From an uncultured Clostridia bacterium (GTDB taxonomy: Bacteria; Bacillota; Clostridia; Christensenellales; Aristaeellaceae), in the NCBI GenBank assembly GCA_947166385.1, contig CAMVEB010000030.1, positions 1 through 47,781 on the forward strand: DNA of 47,781 nucleotides. The letters are read 5' to 3'. Below are positions 36,683 to 43,598 of the stretch, in pieces; the stretch's first letter is position 1, and each line of letters starts with the position of its first letter. The notes under the pieces are model-generated. The model made no database searches. It was given only the letters and a program-made list of their open reading frames with translations, and was not told the origin of the DNA. The translations under genes and the position numbers were made by a program.

Positions 36683-36805
36683 AGGTGTGGTATAATTGAG
36701 GAGGCGATGATGATGTCACAGATGCACCCGGTTCTGACGGATGTTCTCCGCGAAATCGTCCGCGCTGTCATGGAAATCGTAATGATATTCTTGACAAGCA
36801 CGATA
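36683..36805 (+). other. neo: Predicted 123-nt template unit encoding a neo-like repeat peptide
   Basis: On the strand opposite the RT (the cDNA sense) one frame is stop-free from 36629 to 36835. A 123-nt unit keeps this frame open through any number of tandem copies (41 codons). With 36683-36805 as one phase, the unit begins RCGIIEEA, contains GAGGAGG (36699-36705) and ATGATGATG (36707-36715), and continues as MMMSQMHPVLTDVLREIVRA then VMEIVMIFLTSTI. This is a helical, hydrophobic peptide as described for Neo proteins. ATA occurs at both 36680-36682 and 36803-36805, a possible template-jump microhomology; GAC at 36670-36672 and 36793-36795 is the alternative. In the chromosome the frame ends at TAA 36836 after a 43-codon ORF. 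Confidence 0.7.
36688..36796 (+). promoter_or_regulatory. Split promoter, functional only in tandem copies
   Basis: An extended consensus -10 box TGGTATAAT (36688-36696) lies upstream of a consensus -35 box TTGACA (36791-36796) on the same strand, so they cannot work together in the chromosome. If 123-nt units are joined head to tail, each TTGACA is followed after exactly 17 bp by TATAAT of the next unit. The start site would fall near 36703, so the first transcript would be almost leaderless ahead of ATG 36707, while later repeats carry the GAGGAGG site. Confidence 0.7.
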
Positions 36806-36838
36806 GAATCCCTTTCAAGCTATCTTGAAAGCAGTTAA

Positions 36839-36867
36839 ATTATACAGGAACAGGAAGCTTATTTCAA
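36839..36867 (-). promoter_or_regulatory. Promoter of the template RNA and RT
   Basis: On the minus strand TTGAAA (36867-36862), a 17-bp spacer and TATAAT (36844-36839) form a near-consensus sigma-70 promoter. Its predicted start near 36832 falls at the base of the first hairpin of the RNA. It could also drive the RT by readthrough. Confidence 0.8.
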
Positions 36868-36889
36868 GATCAAAATCCATGCAATCCAT

Positions 36890-36907
36890 TTGACCCAAGA
36901 GGGTCAA
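36890..36907 (+). other. Inverted repeat before the relaxase gene
   Basis: TTGACCC (36890-36896) and GGGTCAA (36901-36907) enclose AAGA, and TTCTTTTGTTT follows. It may be a weak terminator isolating the relaxase gene from the RT cassette, or part of an origin of transfer, which usually lies next to mobC or the relaxase gene. No nick motif can be assigned from sequence alone. Confidence 0.4.
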
Positions 36908-36955
36908 TTCTTTTGTTTACAACGAATTGATCATAGAAGGAGAATGATAATACCA

Positions 36956-38395
36956 ATGGCAACAACAAATCTGATACCGCTTCATACGGCCAAAGGCCTG
37001 ACTGCGGGGAAATCCATTGCAAAAGTGATCAAATACGTCAAAAACCCGGAAAAGACAGAAAACGGCAGTCTGGTCACCGCGTTTGCCTGCAATCCGCAGA
37101 TCGCGGATCAGGAATTTGCCTACATGAAGCGCCTATATATTGACCGTACCGGCAGAAAACGCGGTAAGGATGATGTGATTGCGTATCATCTCCGGCAGTC
37201 CTTTCAGCCGGGAGAGATCACCCCGGAAGAGGCCAACCGCCTCGGCAGAGAGCTGGCACAGCGGTTCACCCACGGAAATCACGCTTTCATCGTGGCCACC
37301 CATACAGACAGACACCATATTCACAACCATATCATTTTCAGCGCGGTGAACCTGGAATATGACCGGAAGTTTCGCAACTTCTGGGGCTCCTCCAAGGCTC
37401 TCCGGCAATTGAACGACGTGATCTGCCTTGAAAACGGCTATTCCGTTATCGAAAACCCCAGGGAGAAGAAAAGCAAAAAGTACAACAAATGGCTGGAAAC
37501 CCACGAGCCACAGAAGAAAACCACCCAGCGGGACAATCTGAGGGCAGTCATTGACGCGGCAATGGCCCAAAACCCGAAGGACCTCCCGGAACTGCTGGCT
37601 CTTCTGCGAAAATACGGGTTTGAAATCAAGCATGAAAAGCACATCTCCGTGAGAGGCCCGGGAGAACAGCGATTCAAACGGCTGGATTTCCTGGGGGACG
37701 GATACACGCAGAATGACCTGACAGAACGTCTTTCAGAAAACAAAAACACACAAAACGCACGTTCACCCCAGAAGAGAAGACCGGACAGGATCACCCGTCC
37801 GGATGACAGAAAAGTCAATCTGCTGGTGGATATCCAGTCCAGGCTCCAGCAGGCCAAGGGCCCGGGATACGAAAAATGGGCGAAGCGTTTCAACCTGAAG
37901 GAAATGGCGAAAACCTTCAGTTATCTGCGGGAGCACAACCTTTTAGACCGCGCGGAACTGGACAGAAGGACAGACGACGCCTGCCTCCGGACGAATAACG
38001 CGGTGCAGCGGATTAACGCCATCAACGCCCGGCAGGCAGAACTGAAAAAGCTCCGCTCGGCGATCATCCAGTATTCCAAGACCCGGGAAATCTACGCCCA
38101 GTACAAGAAATCCAACTGGTCGCCGAAGTTCCGCCGGCAGCATGAGCAGGAGATCGAAGCCCACAAGGCAGCAAAAAACGTCTTTGACAGTCTTCCGTCA
38201 AAGCGAATCCCGAAAATGAAAGAAATACAGGAGGAGTATAACCGCCTGCAGGAAGAGAAAACGGCCATAGACCGGCAGTACAAAGCCGACAGGCAGGAAA
38301 TGCGCCAGCTGCTGATCGTTCAGGAGAACGTCTGGCGCATTCTGGATACAGATCCCCGGAAGGAGGACAGGAGAATTGGCAGAAGCACAAGATAA
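36956..38395 (+). CDS. MOBP-type relaxase
   Basis: A 479-residue relaxase/mobilisation nuclease that would nick oriT and lead the transferred strand. The candidate catalytic Tyr is in VIKYVKNPEKT (about 22-32). The metal-binding histidines are in HTDRHHIHNHIIFS (about 116-129), followed by LRQLNDVICLENGYSVI. The C-terminal half (about 280-470) is a basic, charged coiled coil with RQAELKKLRSAI-like heptads. AAGGAG at 36937-36942 is 13 nt from ATG 36956, longer than ideal, while ATG 36944 is too close; the exact start is uncertain. Confidence 0.9.
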   Translation: MATTNLIPLHTAKGLTAGKSIAKVIKYVKNPEKTENGSLVTAFACNPQIADQEFAYMKRLYIDRTGRKRGKDDVIAYHLRQSFQPGEITPEEANRLGRELAQRFTHGNHAFIVATHTDRHHIHNHIIFSAVNLEYDRKFRNFWGSSKALRQLNDVICLENGYSVIENPREKKSKKYNKWLETHEPQKKTTQRDNLRAVIDAAMAQNPKDLPELLALLRKYGFEIKHEKHISVRGPGEQRFKRLDFLGDGYTQNDLTERLSENKNTQNARSPQKRRPDRITRPDDRKVNLLVDIQSRLQQAKGPGYEKWAKRFNLKEMAKTFSYLREHNLLDRAELDRRTDDACLRTNNAVQRINAINARQAELKKLRSAIIQYSKTREIYAQYKKSNWSPKFRRQHEQEIEAHKAAKNVFDSLPSKRIPKMKEIQEEYNRLQEEKTAIDRQYKADRQEMRQLLIVQENVWRILDTDPRKEDRRIGRSTR

Positions 38396-38711
38396 ATGGA
38401 GGAAGTGTTTCGCAGAAACGCGCAGCAGCATGGGCATCCCATGCTTGAAAACAAAGGGGTTTGGGGAATTCTCACCAACAAGCATCTTGCCTTTGGGCGG
38501 CAGCCAAGGCATTGCTTGCAAATCTTGTTTTCCTCATAACATTGGCAGTTTTTGACATATCGATCAATATAATTGTGTGTTGAGAATCCACTTGAAAACA
38601 ATTTCGTGTATAGCGTATAATTATATGTATGTGATGAATACTGACATTTTTAGATATTCTGAGAGAGAGTTTGTCAATACTTTCATAGATGTCGAGATGA
38701 GGTGATTATCA
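38396..38711. other. Non-coding interval at the backbone/cargo junction
   Basis: A perfect hairpin AGCATGGG-CAT-CCCATGCT lies at 38427-38445. A longer imperfect one at 38479-38518 (CAAGCA/TGCTTG, TGCC/GGCA, TTGG/CCAA) is followed by a T-rich TCTTGTTTTCC and probably ends relaxase transcription. A frame of about 47 codons from ATG 38397 overlaps these hairpins and lacks support. From about 38520 the base composition becomes AT-rich, marking the start of the defence cargo. Confidence 0.55.
38592..38621 (+). promoter_or_regulatory. Promoter of the AlbA_2 gene
   Basis: TTGAAA (38592-38597), an 18-bp spacer and TATAAT (38616-38621) lie 90 bp before the AlbA_2-protein start. A TTGACA about 40 bp further upstream (TTGACATATCGATCAATATAAT) has only a 10-bp spacer to its TATAAT and was discounted. 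Confidence 0.65.
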
Positions 38712-39914
38712 ATGAATCTGATGATTAATGGTAAAAAAATAACTGATTGTTGTGAGGAAGATTTGCGGGTTCTGATTGATAATCCTGATTATAGAGAGAA
38801 TCAATATATTGATTACAAGTCCGATTTTTCCTTTTTCAGGGCAGAAGGAAAAGAGGCCAAGGAGAAAGAAGCCTATGAATTACGCAAAGATATATGTTCG
38901 TTTGCAAATACGGAAGGTGGCTTTCTGATTTATGGGATTTGTGAAAGAAAAGGAATTGTTTCAAATATTCTTGGAGTAGAAATAGCAAACTGCGATAGAT
39001 TTGAAAATGATGTACGAAATCTTTTTACTCCAATAATGCCCAAACAACCCGATGTAAAGTTTCATTTTATTAAGTTATCCACACCACCAACTAATTATGT
39101 TGTTATTCTTCAGATTGAACGTGACTATTACGCTCCATACTCGTATTTCGAGAAAGAAGATAATTATAAGTTTTCAAAACGAGATGGCAATCACAAAACT
39201 ACGATTGGGTATACGGAGTTGAAGAACATGTTCATTCGATCAAAGAGAATGGAAGATGACATCCTCGCGCTGAGAAAACAGCGTATCGCGTCACGAGTGG
39301 AAGATGACATGACAAAGAAATTTGTTTTACTTCATTTAATTCCAGAATCTTTCACTACACGCCGAGAAAACTTGTTCGTTTGGGAGTATACACATCATAG
39401 CAATCTCGGATCCGTGTTTTCTGGTACACGGATTGATTCCAGATCAATCCCTTGTGTAGATGGATTGAGGTTCATTAGTACGGAACGCAAACGGGAAGGA
39501 ATTGTATTTAACAGTGGAGTAGTTGAGTACTACTGCTCATTGGCAGATCAAATTGAGTTAGGAACTGATAAAGCTGGAACAGTTGTTTATGACGAGGCAA
39601 TTTGGAGCAATATAGATCCTGTATTACAGGGTTATCAAAAGATTATTCCAGTGATTTTTGGGAAACAGAGATATTTTGCTTGCTTATGTATTGTAGGGTG
39701 CAAAGACTGTATCAGCGAATTTGATTTTAGGGGTCGACCTATTGCGCGAGTGGACAGGAACATGGTTATCTGTGATCCCGTTGCATATACGGATATAGAA
39801 GATGTAGAGGTATTTTATCAGGACATGCGACGGACACATTTTGAATTCCTTCTAGCTTTGGGAGTAAGAAATAGCGAAGAAATGCAGGAACTGATAAAGG
39901 ACTTGATGTTGTAA
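38712..39914 (+). CDS. AlbA_2 (Schlafen-type) DNA-binding domain protein
   Basis: A 400-residue protein whose N-terminal 180 residues fit the AlbA_2/Schlafen domain: ENQYIDYKSDFSF (Glu/Asp-x-Lys entry), ELRKDICSFANTEGGFLIYGI, and a closing TIGYTELKNMF. The remaining 220 residues are not recognised. Bacterial AlbA_2 proteins occur as regulators and in phage-defence loci, some acting on tRNA or nucleic acids. GAGGTGAT precedes ATG 38712. AT-rich codon use unlike the backbone, and a separate promoter, mark it as cargo. Confidence 0.78.
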   Translation: MNLMINGKKITDCCEEDLRVLIDNPDYRENQYIDYKSDFSFFRAEGKEAKEKEAYELRKDICSFANTEGGFLIYGICERKGIVSNILGVEIANCDRFENDVRNLFTPIMPKQPDVKFHFIKLSTPPTNYVVILQIERDYYAPYSYFEKEDNYKFSKRDGNHKTTIGYTELKNMFIRSKRMEDDILALRKQRIASRVEDDMTKKFVLLHLIPESFTTRRENLFVWEYTHHSNLGSVFSGTRIDSRSIPCVDGLRFISTERKREGIVFNSGVVEYYCSLADQIELGTDKAGTVVYDEAIWSNIDPVLQGYQKIIPVIFGKQRYFACLCIVGCKDCISEFDFRGRPIARVDRNMVICDPVAYTDIEDVEVFYQDMRRTHFEFLLALGVRNSEEMQELIKDLML

Positions 39915-40108
39915 TCTCATCTGTAGCCATTTATGCCTTGAGGATAGAATAGCATCTTTATTTACCTAATTCGATAATGCAACAATGCACTTACGTTTTC
40001 ATTTTTTTTCATTTTTAAATGAGACTGCCCTGAGTATTCATTGCTTTGCTAAGGTCTCTATGATATAATTAATATTAATTGATTTATCCAATTACGAGGT
40101 GCTTCGTT
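39915..40108 (+). promoter_or_regulatory. Intergenic region with methyltransferase promoter
   Basis: TTGCTT (40041-40046), a 17-bp spacer and TATAAT (40064-40069) form a good promoter 40 bp before ATG 40109. The rest of the interval is AT-rich with no other feature that I can support. Confidence 0.7.
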
Positions 40109-41317
40109 ATGGTGGATAAAAAATACATTGACATTTTCGCGGGTTGTGGAGGATTATCTGCTGGGTTATTGAGTGCTGGTTGGACGGGCTTATTTGCTAT
40201 TGAAAAAAATGCCGATGCATTTTCCACCCTTGAGTATAATCTTATAAAAAATCAGGAACACTTTTTATGGCCCTCATGGTTGCCAATAACAGAATGTGAT
40301 ATAAATATACTATTAAAAGAACATACTAACGAACTTCGTGCATTGCAGGGGAAGGTTGCCTTGGTTGCGGGTGGCCCTCCTTGTCAGGGATTTTCAATGG
40401 CTGGAAAACGTGACGAATATGACCAGCGAAACAACCTTGTTAAGTCATATATTAAATTTATAAAACTTGTATTGCCAGAAGCTATTATTTTTGAAAATGT
40501 TCATGGTTTTACAGTGAATTTTAAAGGTAAAAAAGGGACAAAACAATATTCTTCTTATGTTGAAAGGGCATTAAAACGCTTGAGCTATAAGACAATGCAC
40601 CAAATTGTTGACATGTCAGAATATGGTGTCCCACAGAACAGGAAACGTTTTATTCTTGTAGCAATGAAAGAGCGTTCTCCCAAGAAAGTCTTTGAAGCGC
40701 TTAACAAAAACAAAGAATCTTTCTGCAAATCAAAAGGAATAACAAACAAAACAACTGTCTATGATGCAATTAGTGATTTGGAAAGAGCTCATGGGACAGT
40801 GCCTTCTCCTGATACTAAAGGTTTTCAAACTGGTCTATATGGGCCAATTCAATCTGGTTACCAGAGATTAATGCGGCAAAGTGTTGAGTCACAAACAGGT
40901 GCAGTAGACAGTCATCGTTTTGTCAATCATCGAAAAGAAACAATAGCGATACATAACGATTTGTTGGATCATGCCCCATTAGGGAAACGAATTACACCCA
41001 AAGATAATATTGTTCCCACTTTAAATCGACGGGGTGTAACTGTGCTTAATAAAAATGCGCAAGCACCAACTATAACATCAATACCTGATGAGATTGTCCA
41101 TTATATTGAACCGCGTATTTTAACAGTACGTGAACATGCTCGCATACAAAGTTTTCCAGATTGGTTTGAATTCAAGGGTAAGTATACATCTGGTGGGATC
41201 CGCCGCAAACAAGAAGTGCCAAGATATACACAAGTTGGCAATGCAGTTCCACCTTTATTTGCTGAACAAATTGGAATTGCAATTTGGGAGGTGCTTTCAA
41301 ATGACAAATCAGAATAG
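40109..41317 (+). CDS. DNA (cytosine-5) methyltransferase
   Basis: A 402-residue C5 methyltransferase with the conserved motifs in order: I, YIDIFAGCGGLSAGLLSAGW; IV, GGPPCQGFSMAG with catalytic Cys; VI, IIFENVHGF; VIII, GVPQNRKRFILVA; IX/X, LTVREHARIQSFPD and QVGNAVPPLFAEQ. The target-recognition segment lies about 205-310. I chose ATG 40109, preceded by GAGGTG at 40096-40101, over an upstream in-frame codon without a ribosome site. The 3' end overlaps the next gene by 17 nt, so methylation and the downstream ATPase are co-translated. No restriction endonuclease gene is adjacent. Confidence 0.93.
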   Translation: MVDKKYIDIFAGCGGLSAGLLSAGWTGLFAIEKNADAFSTLEYNLIKNQEHFLWPSWLPITECDINILLKEHTNELRALQGKVALVAGGPPCQGFSMAGKRDEYDQRNNLVKSYIKFIKLVLPEAIIFENVHGFTVNFKGKKGTKQYSSYVERALKRLSYKTMHQIVDMSEYGVPQNRKRFILVAMKERSPKKVFEALNKNKESFCKSKGITNKTTVYDAISDLERAHGTVPSPDTKGFQTGLYGPIQSGYQRLMRQSVESQTGAVDSHRFVNHRKETIAIHNDLLDHAPLGKRITPKDNIVPTLNRRGVTVLNKNAQAPTITSIPDEIVHYIEPRILTVREHARIQSFPDWFEFKGKYTSGGIRRKQEVPRYTQVGNAVPPLFAEQIGIAIWEVLSNDKSE

Positions 41318-43598
41318 TGTTTTGTCTTTCCGAGTAAGTGCGGGATTAAAGAATATAATTGGTCGCGATCTGATTAGCGATAAATATATTGCGATATTTG
41401 AGTTGGTCAAAAATTCCTATGATGCCGGAGCAGATAAAGTTGATATTTCCTTTATTATATCAGACGAAGGTCAAGATCAAATTATTATATCTGATAATGG
41501 TTGTGGCATGACATATAATGATATTATTGAGAAATGGCTATTTGTTGCATATTCTGAGAAGAAACCTCAAAATCGTGAAAAAGCATCTTTTCGAGACGAA
41601 ATAAAACGAGAGATAGCTGGAGCAAAAGGTGTAGGCCGTTTTTCATGTGATCGTCTGGGTGCGATATTATCGCTAATTACCAAAACTGAATCCGAAGCAC
41701 TTGCAAACAAAGTTGAAGTGAATTGGAACAGCTTTGAATTAGATGATACACAGGAATTCATGGATATTCCTGTTCAGTACTCAACAGTTGCCAAACTTCC
41801 TAGCGGTTTTTCAAAAGGGACGACTTTGATAGTAGACGCATTACGTGAAAGTTGGAGTAGAGATGATTTACTAAGATTAAAACGTTCTTTGATGAAGCTG
41901 ATTAGTCCAGATGCCAATAAAGGTGAATTACCTTTTGACATTGAGCTTATTGTTCCGGCTGAAAGAGATAATGATAGCAAGGTGCTTAGCAAAACCGGAA
42001 TTAATCCTGACCGAGATATTGTAAATGGCATCATACATAATGATATATTTGAAAAGCTGAATATTAAAACGACGAGTATTGAAGTGAATGTTTCTGAAGA
42101 TGGAGAGTATATTATAAGTAAATTAACTGATCGTGGCGAATATATTTTTTCATTTGTTGAAAAAAATAGAGGTTACTATGGATTGCGGGATATTTCTATT
42201 GTCGTGTTCTACTTAAATCAAAGCGCTAAAGCAAGATTTACTAGACAAATGGGGGGAGTACAGCCAAAGAATTATGGGTCTGTCTTTATATATAAGAATG
42301 GTTTTAGAATAAATCCTTATGGAGAGCCAGGACAGGATTTGTTCGGTATTGATCAAAGAAAAGCTCAAGGATGGAAGCGGTTTTTGGGAACTCGCGAAAT
42401 CATGGGGCGCATATCAATAAAAGGTGATAATGAACAATTTTTGGAGACGACAAGCCGTGCACATGGATTTATTCAAACTCCGGCTGTTGATATGTTAGCT
42501 GATCTGTTTCTCGAAAAAGTATTAAAAGTTCTTGAGAAATATGTTGTTAACCTGATTAATTGGGGAGAACCATTAAAATCTGATCCGCAACACATAATTT
42601 CTCCAAACGAAATAGGTGAGGAGATTATTTCGCAGTTTATTTCTAGTGCTGATTCCAAAGATATTGTGAGTGTGGACTACAATCCAGATATTCTTACTAA
42701 GAGCTATGCACAAGGAAAACAAGATAGTATTACTATGTCTCTGAGAAAATTGGAAAGTGCTGCTGAACGTACACAAGATACTGGACTTATTAGTTTAGCA
42801 CAGATCCTAAAAAAGAGAACCGAGTCAATAATATCTGAAAACATCCAGCTTGAAGAAGAAAATGAAGAGAATGCGAAGGAATTAGCGAGAGTAAAAAAAG
42901 AGGGAATTGTTAGAGAACGTCAGATCTATTTCCTTAAAGGTGCGGCCAATCAAAATGTAACAAATCTCGTGAATGGATTTCACTCTATATATACTTTAAC
43001 AGATGCTTCAAGGGGAAATATTGATTATTTACATGAACTAATTATTTCCATGGATCTTGAAAACAAAGATTTTATTATATCAATCATAGGGCAAATTAAA
43101 CAATCGAATGAAAAAGCCCATAAACTTGCTGATTTAGCGATACATGGAAATCAATCGCTTAAACAAAGTGGACCACATAGTCTTTATGATTTCATTTGTC
43201 AATATATTGATGCAGGATTTACAATTGAAGGTATAAAATATGAGTTGGATAAAGATAACCGCGCCTTTGATTGTAAATTTGATTCGTCATCAATTGGAAT
43301 AATTATTGACAATATTGCTAGCAATTCAATCAAAGCAGGCGCAACGATTTTACATATTTCTTTTGAAGAGACAGGAAAATATGTAGAAGTCGCGTTTTCA
43401 GATAATGGCATAGGTCTTTCTGAAGACATTGATCCAAAGTCCTTGTTTGAGTGGGGTTTTTCTTCAAATAGGCAGAGAAAGGGCTATGGGATAGGGCTAT
43501 TTCATATCAAACAGTTAGTGAAAGAAATGAATGGCACGGTTGATATCGACACTACATATAGCATGGGCTTTAAGCTGATTGTGAGGCTAAAAAAATGA
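41301..43598 (+). CDS. Double-GHKL protein: MORC/Hsp90-like ATPase fused to a histidine-kinase core
   Basis: A 765-residue protein. The N-terminal GHKL module has AIFELVKNSYDAGADKV (N box, about 31-47), ISDNGCGM (about 65-72) and GAKGVGRFSCDR (about 105-116), as in MORC/MutL-type ATPases found in restriction-modification operons. A coiled coil (about 510-550) leads to a dimerisation-like helix pair with candidate phospho-acceptor His near 559 (LVNGFHSIYTLTD). A second GHKL domain follows, with IIDNIASNSIKAGA (about 667), FSDNGIGLSE (about 699) and KGYGIGLFHIKQLVKEM (about 726), a histidine-kinase pattern. GGAGGTGC lies before ATG 41301. The stop overlaps the receiver gene (ATGA). Confidence 0.85.
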   Translation: MTNQNSVLSFRVSAGLKNIIGRDLISDKYIAIFELVKNSYDAGADKVDISFIISDEGQDQIIISDNGCGMTYNDIIEKWLFVAYSEKKPQNREKASFRDEIKREIAGAKGVGRFSCDRLGAILSLITKTESEALANKVEVNWNSFELDDTQEFMDIPVQYSTVAKLPSGFSKGTTLIVDALRESWSRDDLLRLKRSLMKLISPDANKGELPFDIELIVPAERDNDSKVLSKTGINPDRDIVNGIIHNDIFEKLNIKTTSIEVNVSEDGEYIISKLTDRGEYIFSFVEKNRGYYGLRDISIVVFYLNQSAKARFTRQMGGVQPKNYGSVFIYKNGFRINPYGEPGQDLFGIDQRKAQGWKRFLGTREIMGRISIKGDNEQFLETTSRAHGFIQTPAVDMLADLFLEKVLKVLEKYVVNLINWGEPLKSDPQHIISPNEIGEEIISQFISSADSKDIVSVDYNPDILTKSYAQGKQDSITMSLRKLESAAERTQDTGLISLAQILKKRTESIISENIQLEEENEENAKELARVKKEGIVRERQIYFLKGAANQNVTNLVNGFHSIYTLTDASRGNIDYLHELIISMDLENKDFIISIIGQIKQSNEKAHKLADLAIHGNQSLKQSGPHSLYDFICQYIDAGFTIEGIKYELDKDNRAFDCKFDSSSIGIIIDNIASNSIKAGATILHISFEETGKYVEVAFSDNGIGLSEDIDPKSLFEWGFSSNRQRKGYGIGLFHIKQLVKEMNGTVDIDTTYSMGFKLIVRLKK

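Larger units (their letters stand above)
36543..36832 (-). ncRNA. Predicted DRT2-type template noncoding RNA
   Basis: About 290 nt between a consensus promoter and the reverse transcriptase start. Read on the minus strand from about 36832, it begins with a perfect 8-bp hairpin (CTTTCAAG 36831-36824 with CTTGAAAG 36819-36812). A long, little-structured stretch (about 36811-36692) is the predicted template. Then come a bulged hairpin at 36691-36671 (ACCAC/GTGGT ends), a 7-bp stem (ATCAAGC/GCTTGAT, 36663-36634) and a 10-bp stem at 36620-36580 (TGCTCACCGG/CCGGTGAGCA) with an inner AAGG/CCTT stem. Length, position and a template flanked by stems match what is known for DRT2 RNAs. Ends are estimates. 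Confidence 0.75.

Noticed and set aside
36583..36801. A 72-codon minus-strand frame upstream of the RT
   Set aside because: GTG start without ribosome site, lying across the stems of the predicted RNA. It is better explained as non-coding RNA.
36707..36838. A 43-codon plus-strand ORF with GAGGAGG site and hydrophobic helix, resembling a small membrane toxin
   Set aside because: As a stand-alone gene it has no correctly placed -35 box, and its own -10 is so close to the ATG that the ribosome site would not be transcribed. The split-promoter repeat explanation accounts for all its parts.
36890..36907. oriT stem of the element
   Set aside because: An inverted repeat near the relaxase gene is suggestive, but no nick motif is recognisable and the RT cassette disturbs the usual context, so it is listed only as an inverted repeat.
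38397..38540. A frame of about 47 codons following the relaxase stop
   Set aside because: It overlaps two strong hairpins, lacks a good ribosome site and resembles no protein family.
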